A stretch of 64,000 nt of DNA from Erythrobacter litoralis. Its GTDB lineage: Bacteria > Pseudomonadota > Alphaproteobacteria > Sphingomonadales > Sphingomonadaceae. The DNA lies in NCBI RefSeq assembly GCF_001719165.1, contig NZ_CP017057.1:1302001-1366000 (forward strand), read 5' to 3'. Numbering within the stretch: position 1 is the first letter of the stretch; every line of letters begins with the position of its first letter. Below are positions 34,553 to 43,557 of this stretch, in pieces. A program made the position numbers and the translations under genes. Below the pieces are notes generated by a model. It was not told the origin of the DNA, ran no database searches, and worked only from the letters and a program-made list of their open reading frames with translations.

Positions 34553-36001
34553 TCAGGCTCCGGGCACGAGCTTGCCGGGATTGAGCAGGCCGTCGGGATC
34601 GAGCGCCCGCTTCACGCTGCGCATCATCGCCAGCGCCACGGGATCGCCGAGCCGGGCAAGTTCGCCGATCTTGACCTGCCCGATGCCGTGTTCGGCGCTG
34701 ATCGAGCCGCCCCAATCGGTCACGAGGTCATAGACCCGGCCGCTCACGCGCCTGCCTTCGTCCTCCTCCCATTCGCCCGGTACCGCCCCCGCCGGGGCGA
34801 GGATGTGGAAATGGACATTGCCATCGCCCAGATGGCCGAATGCAATGCCGCGCGTACCGGGAAACTCCCCTTCGATCGCGGGGATCGCGGCGAGGATGAA
34901 TTCGGGCATCTTCTCGACCGGCACCGAAATGTCGTGCTGCATCGCCGGGCCGCGCGCGCGCTCGGCAGCGGAGATCGATTCGCGCAGGGTCCACAAGTCT
35001 TCCGCCTGGGTCTCGTTCGCCGCGATCGCGGCATCGTCGAACAGGCCGTCTTCCATCGCCTCGGCAAGAGCCCTCTCGGCCCGTTCGCGCAGGCGTCCCT
35101 CGTCCATTCCGGAGGCGACGAATTCAATGAGCGCGTTCCATTCGTGCCGCTGCGAAAGCGGCGGGCGGGCATCGGGCAGGTGAGCGACCACGCTGTCGAG
35201 GCAATGGGCGGGCACGACCTCGAACCCTTCGAGCGTGTCGCCCATCGCTCGCTCCATCGCCCTGAGCAGGGTGCGTGCTTCGACGATGCCCGAAAGCCCG
35301 GCCCATACCGTCACCCGCGCCGTCGGTGCGGGGAGAAGGCGCAGCGTTGCGGCGGTGACGATGCCGAGCGTGCCTTCCGAACCGATCAGCAATTGCTTCA
35401 AGTCGAACCCCCGATTGTCCTTTTTCAGCGCGGTCAGCCCGTCATAGACCGATCCGTCCGCGAGCACCGCCTCGATCCCCAGCACCTGCGCGCGCATCGT
35501 CCCGTGGCGCAGCACCTGCGTGCCCCCGGCATTGGTAGAGATCAGCCCGCCCACTGTCGCCGATCCCTTGCCGCCCAGCGTGAGGGGAAAACGCAGGCCG
35601 TTTTCATCGGCAAGCTCGTGAAGCGATTGCAGGATCACGCCCGCCTCGCACACGACCTGGCCGGCGCCCGTGTCGAGGTCGCGCACCCTGTCCATCCGCC
35701 GCAGTGAAAGGAGGATGCCGCGCCCGCTTTCATCGGGGGTCGCCCCGCCTACCATGCCGCTATTCCCGCCCTGCGGCACGATCGGCACGCCGTGGCGCGC
35801 GCACAGTTTCATCAGCCCGGCGACCTCCTCGGTTGAGCCGGGCGAGGCGAGGGCGAGCGCGCGGCCCGTATAGCGCCCGCGCCAGTCGGTCAGCCACGGC
35901 TCCATCAGATCGGGATCCTGGGTGATGCCCTTGGCGCCCAGCAATTCGGTGGCTTCGGCGAGAAAGGTCTCGGCGGCGGTTCTTTCAGCGGTCAGTGTCA
36001 T
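34553..36001 (-). CDS. FAD-binding 2-hydroxyacid dehydrogenase (GlcD / D-lactate / D-2-hydroxyglutarate type)
   Basis: A 482-residue flavoenzyme of the PCMH (vanillyl-alcohol oxidase) fold. The FAD domain has PIVPQGGNSGMVGGATPDESG, TLGGKGSATVGGLISTNAGGTQVLRHGTMR and LIGSEGTLGIVTAATLRLLP; the substrate/cap domain ends with GHLGDGNVHFHILAP and SAEHGIGQVK, carrying the metal-binding His. Substrates of the family are D-lactate, glycolate or D-2-hydroxyglutarate; it cannot be told which. No iron-sulfur partner (GlcE/GlcF) is adjacent, which favours a D-lactate or D-2-hydroxyglutarate role. The start at MTLTAERT is chosen; an in-frame ATG three codons earlier exists. Confidence 0.9.
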   Translation of the reverse strand: MTLTAERTAAETFLAEATELLGAKGITQDPDLMEPWLTDWRGRYTGRALALASPGSTEEVAGLMKLCARHGVPIVPQGGNSGMVGGATPDESGRGILLSLRRMDRVRDLDTGAGQVVCEAGVILQSLHELADENGLRFPLTLGGKGSATVGGLISTNAGGTQVLRHGTMRAQVLGIEAVLADGSVYDGLTALKKDNRGFDLKQLLIGSEGTLGIVTAATLRLLPAPTARVTVWAGLSGIVEARTLLRAMERAMGDTLEGFEVVPAHCLDSVVAHLPDARPPLSQRHEWNALIEFVASGMDEGRLRERAERALAEAMEDGLFDDAAIAANETQAEDLWTLRESISAAERARGPAMQHDISVPVEKMPEFILAAIPAIEGEFPGTRGIAFGHLGDGNVHFHILAPAGAVPGEWEEDEGRRVSGRVYDLVTDWGGSISAEHGIGQVKIGELARLGDPVALAMMRSVKRALDPDGLLNPGKLVPGA

Positions 36002-36158
36002 TGTGGCCCCCATGCCACAGTTCGGCGCCAAGTGACCAGTGGCTTGCCATGAGAAGAGGGGCGATTAAGCCGGGGTTCAATCGCGCGGGCTAGTTTGCAG
36101 ATGTTCGCGTGATCGCACCGGGGGCGTGCCCGCGATAAAGGAGGTCTTCACCGCATTC

Positions 36159-36764
36159 ATGCCAAGCCTGCTGGCCTATGCAGCGCCGCTTGCGCTTTTT
36201 GTCCCTGTCCTGGGGCAGGGGCTTGCCGTGCCCTTGCAGGCCCTCGCCGGGGAGCCGGCCATGATCGCACCCGGCGGCCCCGATCACGAGGAGCCTGAAC
36301 AGGCCTCTGCGCGCGCCGTCCCGCCGGCCCCGCTCCCGGCGGCAGCGCCGCTTTCGGCTTTCCGCGAACGGCAGGTCGCGCACCAGGTCCGGATCGAGCA
36401 GCGCGTCGTCATCCGCATCAGCCCGCAGCGCCCGACCGCGCGCCAGCAATTGCTCGCCACTCTCCCGCGCGAGGAGATCGAGACCCGCTTCGAAGAGCGC
36501 AAGATGGACAAGTGCCTGCCCGTCGAGCGGATCGCGGGCGTCCAGACGGGCTCGGGCAACCGCTTGCTGCTGTTCCTCACCGACAAGCGCATGGTCACCG
36601 TCAATCTCGAGAAGAATTGCCGCGCGCGCGATTTCTACTCGGGCTTCTATGTGGAGAAGAACGAGGACGGGAATCTTTGTGCCAGCCGCGACAAGATCAA
36701 GAGCCGCACCGGGGTGAAGTGCGATGTCGAACGCATGCGCCAGCTCGTCGCGGTGAAGGAATAG
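36159..36764 (+). CDS. Exported hypothetical protein with conserved Cys residues
   Basis: About 201 residues with an N-terminal hydrophobic signal-like segment, a Pro/Ala-rich linker and a C-terminal domain containing KCLPVERIAGVQTGSGNRLLLFLTDKRMVTVNLEKNC, then NLCASRDKIKSRTGVKCDVERM. Four Cys in the C-terminal half suggest periplasmic disulphides. I do not recognise the family. AAGGAGG at 36139-36145 is 13 bases before the ATG at 36159; a GTG at 36126 is the alternative start. It diverges from the flavoenzyme gene and precedes the helicase gene. Confidence 0.65.
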   Translation: MPSLLAYAAPLALFVPVLGQGLAVPLQALAGEPAMIAPGGPDHEEPEQASARAVPPAPLPAAAPLSAFRERQVAHQVRIEQRVVIRISPQRPTARQQLLATLPREEIETRFEERKMDKCLPVERIAGVQTGSGNRLLLFLTDKRMVTVNLEKNCRARDFYSGFYVEKNEDGNLCASRDKIKSRTGVKCDVERMRQLVAVKE

Positions 36765-36907
36765 CGCCTTTCGGCCCCGCCGCGCGCGGGTTTCCTTGAC
36801 TTTCGCAGCCGTTTCGGCGAAGGCGCGCGCGGCTGGCAGCGCATTGCGCCTGCCGGATACAGCAAGCGGCAGGGCAGTCCTGCCTTTACCCGGACATTAC
36901 CACACGC

Positions 36908-38338
36908 ATGACTTTCGCCGATCTCGGCCTTTCCCCCGAATTGCTCAAGGCCGTCGAGGACGCCGGCTATTCCGAGCCGACCCCGATTCAGGCCCAGGCC
37001 ATTCCCGCCGTCTTGATGATGCGCGACCTCATCGGCATCGCCCAGACCGGCACCGGCAAGACCGCGAGCTTCGTGCTCCCCATGATCGATGTCATGGCCT
37101 CCGGACGCCGCCGTGCGTTGATGCCGCGTTCCCTGATCCTCGAACCGACCCGCGAACTGGCCGCCCAGGTTGCCGAGAATTTCGAGAAATACGGGGCCAA
37201 TCACGACCTCAAGATGGCGCTGCTGATCGGCGGCGTGCAGATGGGCGACCAGCTGCGCACCCTCGATGAAGGCGTCGACGTGCTGATCGCGACGCCGGGC
37301 CGCCTGATGGACCTGTTCGAACGGGGCAAGATCCTGCTGAATGGGTGCGAACTGCTCGTCATCGACGAGGCCGACCGGATGCTCGACATGGGCTTCATCC
37401 CCGATATCGAGTTCATCTGCTCCAAGCTTCCCGAGACGCGCCAGACCATGCTGTTTTCGGCGACCATGCCGCCGCCGATCGAGAAACTGGCGGCGAAATT
37501 CCTGTCGAATCCCAAGCGGATCGAGGTGAGCCGGGCAGCATCCACCAACGAGAACATCACCGCCTTCAAGATTCCCGTGAAGGCCCGCCAGAAGCGCGAC
37601 ACGCTGCGCTGGCTGCTCGAGAACGACCAGGTCGAGACCGCTATCATCTTCTCGAACCGCAAGACGACGGTGCGCGAACTCAACAAGCAGTTGCAGCGCG
37701 ACGGTTTCCGGTCGAGCGAGATCCACGGCGACATGGATCAGTCGAGCCGGATCAAGGAACTCGACCGCTTCAAGAAGGGCGAGGTCAACATCCTCGTCGC
37801 CTCCGACGTCGCCGCCCGCGGGCTGGACATCAAGGGCGTCTCCCACGTCTTCAATTTCGACACGCCCTGGCACCCGGACGATTACGTCCACCGCATCGGT
37901 CGCACCGGCCGCGCCGGGGCCAAGGGGCGCGCCTTCACCTTCGTTTCCGAAGACGATGCCGAGGCGATCGAAAATGTCGAGAAACTGACCGGCAGCGCGA
38001 TCAAGGTCTTTGGCAAGGAGGACGTGCGCGTCCCCCTCGCCGAGCCCGGCTCCGACGCAGGCAAGGGCGCGGGCAGCGACAAGGAAAGCAGCAAGGGCGA
38101 GGACGATTCCGAGCCCGAAGCCCAGGAAAAGCCAAAGCGCCAGTCGCGCCGACGCCGGGACGAGGCCGACAGCCCCGCCGAAAAGCCGAGGCGCGAGCGT
38201 GCGCCGCGCAAGGAGCGCGCCGACGAAAAACCCGAGCGCAAGCCCCGCTCGCGTCGCCGCGACGACGATGACGAGCCGGTCCCGCCGGGCGAATGGAACG
38301 GCCCGAGGCCGAGCTTTCTCGACGTCGGCGTGGGCTGA
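36908..38338 (+). CDS. rhlE: DEAD-box RNA helicase, RhlE type
   Basis: A 476-residue ATP-dependent RNA helicase. Q motif PTPIQAQAIP, Walker A AQTGTGKT (45-52), PTRELAAQ, DEAD at 153-156, SAT in LFSATMPPPIEKL, and the second RecA domain with IIFSNRKTTVREL, ARGLDIKGVSHVFNFD and HRIGRTGRAG are complete. The last ~100 residues are a highly charged Lys/Arg/Glu tail that probably binds RNA. Likely roles are ribosome assembly and mRNA turnover. No clear ribosome binding site is seen before the ATG. Confidence 0.93.
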   Translation: MTFADLGLSPELLKAVEDAGYSEPTPIQAQAIPAVLMMRDLIGIAQTGTGKTASFVLPMIDVMASGRRRALMPRSLILEPTRELAAQVAENFEKYGANHDLKMALLIGGVQMGDQLRTLDEGVDVLIATPGRLMDLFERGKILLNGCELLVIDEADRMLDMGFIPDIEFICSKLPETRQTMLFSATMPPPIEKLAAKFLSNPKRIEVSRAASTNENITAFKIPVKARQKRDTLRWLLENDQVETAIIFSNRKTTVRELNKQLQRDGFRSSEIHGDMDQSSRIKELDRFKKGEVNILVASDVAARGLDIKGVSHVFNFDTPWHPDDYVHRIGRTGRAGAKGRAFTFVSEDDAEAIENVEKLTGSAIKVFGKEDVRVPLAEPGSDAGKGAGSDKESSKGEDDSEPEAQEKPKRQSRRRRDEADSPAEKPRRERAPRKERADEKPERKPRSRRRDDDDEPVPPGEWNGPRPSFLDVGVG

Positions 38339-38576
38339 CGGCCTTCTCTTAGCAGGCTCAAAGCGACAAAAGACAAGCGCGCTGACCCGACCGGGGGACT
38401 GCCTTCAGGATCGGCTCGCAAGTCCTTCATCCCCTGTTTGTGGTTCCGGATCGGGGGTTGAGATAACGCGCGCCAGCCTGCCGTCCGCGTTCATCGCCTG
38501 TGCCTGAGCGGCCGAGGCGGACCGCTTTCGCAATCCCCGCATTCTGCTAAGCTCGAGCCAAGCGAGGAGAGATAGC

Positions 38577-39584
38577 GTGAAGATGCGGAGCCTGATAATC
38601 CTGCAAACCGGCGCAGCGCTGCTAGCGCTGATCGCCGCGCCGCCTCTGCTTGCGCAGGGCAAGGGCAATGACAAGAACGCAGGCGGGCCGCCCGCCGCCG
38701 CGCAGAAGGATCGCGGCAAGCCGGGTGGCGGCGGACCGCCAAGCGCGGGTCGAGGCAATGCGGGAAAGGAGCGTGGCGGGCCTCCCGGGCAGGCAGGCGC
38801 GCGCGATCCCCGTGGAAACCCGCGGCAGGAAGGCGGGAACGATGCCCGCGGCAGAGGCAATGCCGGGCAGGCTTTCGATGGGCGCCGCGGCGGCGGCAAT
38901 CCGCCTCCCGGCGGTCAGCGGGGCAGTGCGCGCCGGACCGATCGCAGTGGCGACGGGCGGGGCGAGTACGCCTTGAATTTCGCGCTGCGCGACCTCAGGG
39001 ACACCTTCGGCGTTCGTCCGCGTCTCATCGGCGGGTGTCCCCCCGGTCTTGCAAAGAAGCGCAATGGCTGCCTTCCCCCCGGACAGGCGCGCCAGCGCTT
39101 TCGCAATTACGATCCCGGTTTCTTCGGCCTGTTCGGGGCCGAGCGCGGGCGATATTTCTACAATGACGGCTATCTGCTGCGCTACCGCGACGACGGCCTT
39201 GCCGGCTTCCTGCCGCTGCTCGGCGGGGCACTGGGCATCGGCAATGTCTGGCCGTCGTTCTACGAGCCTCGGCCGCTGCCGCGCTATTATTCCGACTATT
39301 ACCGGCTCGGCAATCCGCGCGGCTATCGCTACGCCGACAACGTCATCTATCGCGTGGAGCCTGAAACCGCCGCGATCACTTCGGTCGCAGCCCTGCTGAC
39401 CGGGAGCGATATCCGGATCGGGCGTCCGATGCCCCGCGGTTACGATGTCTACAACGTTCCCTATGCCTACCGCGACCGCTATTACGACACGCCCCAAGCG
39501 CGCTATCGCTATGCCGACGGGTACATCTACGAGATCGATCCGGAGACCGCGCTGGTGGCGTCCGCTATCGAACTCGCGCTCTGA
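38577..39584 (+). CDS. Exported Gly/Arg/Pro-rich protein with duplicated Tyr-rich C-terminal module
   Basis: A 335-residue protein: a signal peptide ending LLAQ, a ~120-residue low-complexity region of Gly, Pro, Arg, Asn and Lys, and a Tyr-rich C-terminal part. Two copies of the same unit are visible near the end, YRYADNVIYRVEPETAAITS and YRYADGYIYEIDPETALVAS. The single short segment GGCPPGLAKKRNGCLPPGQ carries two Cys and looks like a small disulphide loop. Function is unknown; an RcnB-like or envelope role is possible. A GTG start at 38577 fits GAGGAG seven bases upstream better than the ATG at 38583. It is followed ten bases later by the fasciclin gene. Confidence 0.75.
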   Translation: MKMRSLIILQTGAALLALIAAPPLLAQGKGNDKNAGGPPAAAQKDRGKPGGGGPPSAGRGNAGKERGGPPGQAGARDPRGNPRQEGGNDARGRGNAGQAFDGRRGGGNPPPGGQRGSARRTDRSGDGRGEYALNFALRDLRDTFGVRPRLIGGCPPGLAKKRNGCLPPGQARQRFRNYDPGFFGLFGAERGRYFYNDGYLLRYRDDGLAGFLPLLGGALGIGNVWPSFYEPRPLPRYYSDYYRLGNPRGYRYADNVIYRVEPETAAITSVAALLTGSDIRIGRPMPRGYDVYNVPYAYRDRYYDTPQARYRYADGYIYEIDPETALVASAIELAL

Positions 39585-39594
39585 GGGGATACGC

Positions 39595-40173
39595 ATGAAC
39601 AATCGGACCGGCGTGACCGGCCTCCTGACGGCTCTGGCCCTCACGCTTGCCGCCTGCGACGAGGAAGCGGGCGACATCGCCGCATCCGAAACGCCCGTGA
39701 TGAAAGAGGCGGGAACGCTCGCCGAGGCCATCGCCGGGGAGAATTCGCTATCGAAGGCGCGCGATGCGTTCGAGCGAACGGGCCTTGCAGGGATCCTCGA
39801 AGGTCCGGCGAGCTACACGGTGCTGGTCCCCACGGACGAGGCATTCGGCGCCCTTGGCAGCGCGGGCAATGACGTTTTCGAAAACGAGGAAAACGGCGCC
39901 ATCGCGGCCGCTGTCCTGCGCAGCCACATCATTCCGGGCGCGCTCGATCCGGACTCGATCGGACAGGCGCTCCCTGATGCTGACGGCGAGGCGACCATGA
40001 CCAATTTCGCCGGAGAAGTCCTCGTCTTCAGCCGCAAGGACGACCGTCTCGTCGTCGCTACCGACGGCGGCAGAGAGGCGACGCTTGCAGGAACCGCGAT
40101 TCGCGCCGGCAACGGCGTGGTGATCCCGATCGACACCGTGCTCGTCGATCCGTCGCAACTGCCCGGTTCATGA
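39595..40173 (+). CDS. Fasciclin (FAS1)-domain lipoprotein
   Basis: A 192-residue protein with a lipobox LTLAAC (Cys21) and one FAS1 domain: the H1 motif SYTVLVPTDEAFGAL and the H2 region with IRAGNGVVIPIDTVLV. FAS1 domains mediate adhesion or protein interaction on the cell surface. GAGGGG overlaps the stop of the previous gene six to seven bases before the ATG, so the two exported proteins are co-transcribed and translationally linked. Its end converges with uvrD with 19 bp between them. Confidence 0.88.
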   Translation: MNNRTGVTGLLTALALTLAACDEEAGDIAASETPVMKEAGTLAEAIAGENSLSKARDAFERTGLAGILEGPASYTVLVPTDEAFGALGSAGNDVFENEENGAIAAAVLRSHIIPGALDPDSIGQALPDADGEATMTNFAGEVLVFSRKDDRLVVATDGGREATLAGTAIRAGNGVVIPIDTVLVDPSQLPGS

Positions 40174-40192
40174 CCGGTCGAAGCGGTTCGGC

Positions 40193-42499
40193 CTAGCCCA
40201 CCACTGTCACGAAGCTGTCGATCACGCGCTTCTCGCCCGCTTCCTCGAAATTGATCGTCAGCTTGTTGCCTTCCTGGTCGATCACGCAGCCGGTGCCGAA
40301 CTTGTCGTGGTGGACCATCGCGCCGATCGCGATGTCGCTGCGCGCCTGTCCGGCGAAGCTCGCCGCCGAACGCCCGCTTTCGCGGATGCGCTGCTGCTTC
40401 GTCTCGTAGCCGGATGCGATGGCGCGCTGCCAGCCGGGGCCGCGGGCCTGCGCGCGGTCGGGCCGGTCTCGCGCGACATGGGCGAAGGGGTCCTCGTTTT
40501 CGCTCCAGTTCGCGCGCCACAGGCTCGCCCCGCCGGTCAGCGTCGTTTCCTGCTCGATATGGTCCTCGGGCAATTCCTCGATGAAGCGCGAGGGGATCGA
40601 ACTCGTCCACTGGCCGTAGATGCGGCGATTGGCGGCGTGGAGGATCATGCAGCGCCTGCGCGCGCGGGTGATCGCGACATAGGCGAGGCGGCGCTCTTCC
40701 TCGAGGCTGGCGAGCCCCCCTTCGTCGATCGCGCGCTGGGAAGGAAAGACGCCTTCCTCCCAGCCGACGCAGAAGACATGGTCGAATTCGAGCCCCTTGG
40801 CGGCGTGGATCGTCATGATCGTGACCGTCTCCTCCTCGTCTCCGCGATCGTTGTCCATGACGAGGGAGACGTGTTCGAGGAAATCGCCGAGCGTCTCGTA
40901 TTCCTCCATCGCGCGGGCGAGTTCGGTGAGGTTTTCCGCGCGCCCCGCGCTTTCGGCGGAGCGGTCGGCGGAAAGCATCGCGTTGTAGCCCGATTCCTCG
41001 AGCACGAGACGAAGGAGGTCGGCCGGGGTCATCTGTTCCGCCGCCTCCCGCCACGCGAGAAACTGGCGCAGCAGGCCGCCGATTGTGTTCGCCGCGCGCT
41101 TGGGCAATTCGTCGCTGTCGGCCAGTTGCAGCGAGGCGGCGGCGAGCGGCAGGCCCACGCGGCGCGCGTGCTGGTGCATCTTTTCCAGCGTCTTCGCGCC
41201 CAATCCGCGCTTGGGCTGGTTGTAGATGCGTTCGAAGGCGAGGTCGTCCTGCGGCTGGGCTATGACGCGCAAGTAAGCGAGCGCATCGCGGATTTCGGCG
41301 CGTTCGTAGAAGCGGAAACCCCCGATGATCCGGTAATTGACCCCGATCTGGATGAAGCGGTCCTCGAATTCGCGGGTCTGGTATTGCGCGCGGACAAGGA
41401 TCGCGACCTCGTCGAGGCTCGCGCCTTCGCCCTCCAGCCGCTCGATCTCCTCGCCCACGCGGCGCGCTTCCTCGGGCGCGTCCCACACGCCGATCACGCG
41501 AACCTTGTCGCCGCCATTGGCCTCGGTCCACAGCGTCTTGTCGTGGCGCTGACTGTTCGCCCGGATCAGGCCCGATGCCGCGCCGAGGATATGCGGGGTG
41601 GAGCGGTAATTCTGTTCGAGCTTGACCACGTGCGCGCCCGGGAAATCCTTCTCGAAACGAAGGATGTTGGCGACTTCCGCCCCGCGCCAGGAATAGATCG
41701 ACTGGTCGTCGTCGCCCACGACACAGATGTTCTTGCGCTCCTGCGCGAGCAGGCGGAGCCAGAGATACTGGACCGCGTTGGTATCCTGATATTCGTCGAC
41801 GAGGATGTAGCGGAAACGCTGCTGGTATTCGGCCAGCACGTCATGGTGGGCGCGAAAGATGTTGAGGACGTGCAGCATCAGATCGCCGAAATCGCAGGCG
41901 TTCAGCGCCTTCAGCCGGTCCTGATAGGCGCGGTAGAGCGCCTGTCCGCGCCCGTTGGCATAGGCTTCGCTTTCGGCTGCATCGAGATCGTCGGGGTTGA
42001 GCCCGCGGTTCTTCCAGCGGTCGATCAGCCCGGCCAGTTGCCGCGCAGGCCAGCGTTTTTCATCAAGGTCGTTGTCGGCGATGAGCTGTTTCAACAGGCG
42101 GATCTGATCGTCGGTGTCGATGATCGTGTAGTTGTGCTGCAGCCCGACCAGCTCGGCATGGCGGCGCAGCATCTTGGCGCAGATCGAATGGAAGGTGCCC
42201 AGCCAGGGCATACCTTCCGCGCCCTGTCCCAGCAGCGCGCCGACCCGCTCCCTCATCTCGCGGGCGGCCTTGTTGGTGAAGGTCACGCAAAGGATCTGGG
42301 AAGGGTAGGCGCGGCGCGTCGCGACCAGATGTGCGAGGCGCGCGGTCAGAGCGGCGGTCTTGCCCGTGCCGGCCCCTGCCAGCATCAGCACCGGGCCTTC
42401 GGTCGTCAGCACCGCCTCGCGCTGCGGCGGATTCAATCGCGCCGCATAGGGCGGAACGCCGGATTGCGAAGGGGCGGGGAGGGGGCTGTTTTCGGTCAT
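40193..42499 (-). CDS. uvrD: ATP-dependent DNA helicase UvrD/PcrA
   Basis: A 768-residue superfamily 1A 3'-5' helicase acting in nucleotide excision and mismatch repair. Q-motif LNPPQREAV, Walker A AGAGTGKTAAL, VTFTNKAAREM, GTFHSICAKML, DEYQDTN, VGDDDQSIYSWRGA, QNYRST, TIHAAKGLEFD and ITRARRR are in order. The C-terminal Tudor-like extension (GAMVHHDKFGTGCVIDQEGNKLTINFEEAGEKRVI) is present, as in PcrA/UvrD that contact RNA polymerase or UvrB. The start at MTENSPLP is used; an in-frame upstream start is unlikely. Confidence 0.97.
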   Translation of the reverse strand: MTENSPLPAPSQSGVPPYAARLNPPQREAVLTTEGPVLMLAGAGTGKTAALTARLAHLVATRRAYPSQILCVTFTNKAAREMRERVGALLGQGAEGMPWLGTFHSICAKMLRRHAELVGLQHNYTIIDTDDQIRLLKQLIADNDLDEKRWPARQLAGLIDRWKNRGLNPDDLDAAESEAYANGRGQALYRAYQDRLKALNACDFGDLMLHVLNIFRAHHDVLAEYQQRFRYILVDEYQDTNAVQYLWLRLLAQERKNICVVGDDDQSIYSWRGAEVANILRFEKDFPGAHVVKLEQNYRSTPHILGAASGLIRANSQRHDKTLWTEANGGDKVRVIGVWDAPEEARRVGEEIERLEGEGASLDEVAILVRAQYQTREFEDRFIQIGVNYRIIGGFRFYERAEIRDALAYLRVIAQPQDDLAFERIYNQPKRGLGAKTLEKMHQHARRVGLPLAAASLQLADSDELPKRAANTIGGLLRQFLAWREAAEQMTPADLLRLVLEESGYNAMLSADRSAESAGRAENLTELARAMEEYETLGDFLEHVSLVMDNDRGDEEETVTIMTIHAAKGLEFDHVFCVGWEEGVFPSQRAIDEGGLASLEEERRLAYVAITRARRRCMILHAANRRIYGQWTSSIPSRFIEELPEDHIEQETTLTGGASLWRANWSENEDPFAHVARDRPDRAQARGPGWQRAIASGYETKQQRIRESGRSAASFAGQARSDIAIGAMVHHDKFGTGCVIDQEGNKLTINFEEAGEKRVIDSFVTVVG

Positions 42500-42672
42500 G
42501 CTATCCCTGTGAACAGGTAGGGAACGCGGCCGCATGCCGCAACCCGGCGCGGCTGGTTTTCGACCATTGCTTGGTCACACGCGGCGGGCGGTGGAACCAT
42601 GTGAATTCGGAACCTCGTCCCCCGTTCCTCCATTGATTCGGTGTGAACGAAAGAAATGGAGGACCTGAAATC

Positions 42673-42957
42673 ATGAGGAATATTCTCGCCATCACCGCCG
42701 CCGCCGCACTTTCGGTCGGTATCTCCGCGCCCGCCATGGCCGATGATCACAAGAACGACCGCGCCGACTGGAAGGCGCAGTCGCCCGAGATCGTCGAGCG
42801 CAATGCGCAGGGCAAGGCCACCAAGGTCCGCGTCGAGGGCAAGGTCTACGAAGTCTGCATGCGCGAATCGCAGGATGCCTGCATCCAGCCGCGCGCTGCG
42901 GGTCTCAACTGGGGCGACTATCCCGCGATGGACTTCCCGGAAAACCGCCGCGGATAA
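42673..42957 (+). CDS. Small exported hypothetical protein
   Basis: A 94-residue protein with a signal peptide (cleavage at APAMA/DDH) and a ~72-residue mature chain containing two Cys in VCMRESQDACIQP, likely a disulphide. I do not recognise the family; the mature part is short and charged. GGAGG about ten bases upstream fixes the start at 42673. A strong terminator follows immediately, so the gene is monocistronic. It diverges from uvrD. Confidence 0.75.
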   Translation: MRNILAITAAAALSVGISAPAMADDHKNDRADWKAQSPEIVERNAQGKATKVRVEGKVYEVCMRESQDACIQPRAAGLNWGDYPAMDFPENRRG

Positions 42958-42980
42958 TCCCGACAGACGAACGACACCGA

Positions 42981-43009
42981 AAGGGGGCGGCGCCTTGCCG
43001 CCCCTTTTT
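42981..43009 (+). terminator. Intrinsic terminator after the small exported protein
   Basis: GGGGCGGC (42984-42991) pairs perfectly with GCCGCCCC (42997-43004) across a five-base loop, followed by five T. The last bases touch the end of the convergent rsmD gene. Confidence 0.93.
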
Positions 43010-43557
43010 CATGCGCGGGTCAGAAGCGTTAGCTTTCCCTTGCCCTTGCCGATCCGGCGTTCGGTCTCGACGTCGAGGCCCTTGACCTCCACGTCCTCCG
43101 CCCTGCCGGTTTCGAGAGCGATCCAGGTTGCCTCGCCGATCCAACCCAGCCGCAGCATCCGGTCGAGCGCGACGCTCCCGGCGCCAGTCCCATAGGGTGG
43201 GTCGAGAAGGATGAGATCGAGCGGTTCGCGCGCCGCCCTGAGCGCCATGACCGAACCCGCCTCGACGCTCGTGCGGGCGGCGGCATCGAGGTTGCGGATG
43301 TTGGTGCGGATCGCATCGAGCGCGCCGCGGTCCTGTTCGACGAACAGGCAATGCGCGGCGCCGCGCGACAACGCCTCGAGGCCGAGCGCGCCCGATCCTG
43401 CGAAAAGGTCGGCGACCTTCAGCCCCTCGAAACTGCCGAGGCGGCTGGTGAGCATGTTGAACAGCGTCTCGCGCGTACGGTCCGCCGTCGGGCGCGTCGC
43501 CTCGCCGCGCGGCGCCTCGATCCGCCGCCCGCGCCATTCGCCCGCGATGATCCTCAT
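43009..43557 (-). CDS. rsmD: 16S rRNA (guanine-966-N2)-methyltransferase RsmD
   Basis: A 182-residue SAM methyltransferase that modifies G966 of 16S rRNA during 30S assembly. MRIIAGEWRGRRIEAPRGEATRPTADRTRETLFNML is the diagnostic N-terminus, VADLFAGSGALGLEALSRGA is motif I, and LILLDPPYGTG is the catalytic DPPY motif. The start at MRIIAGEW overlaps the stop of rluB by an ATGA junction, which makes the pair translationally coupled and excludes a longer start. Confidence 0.96.
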   Translation of the reverse strand: MRIIAGEWRGRRIEAPRGEATRPTADRTRETLFNMLTSRLGSFEGLKVADLFAGSGALGLEALSRGAAHCLFVEQDRGALDAIRTNIRNLDAAARTSVEAGSVMALRAAREPLDLILLDPPYGTGAGSVALDRMLRLGWIGEATWIALETGRAEDVEVKGLDVETERRIGKGKGKLTLLTRA

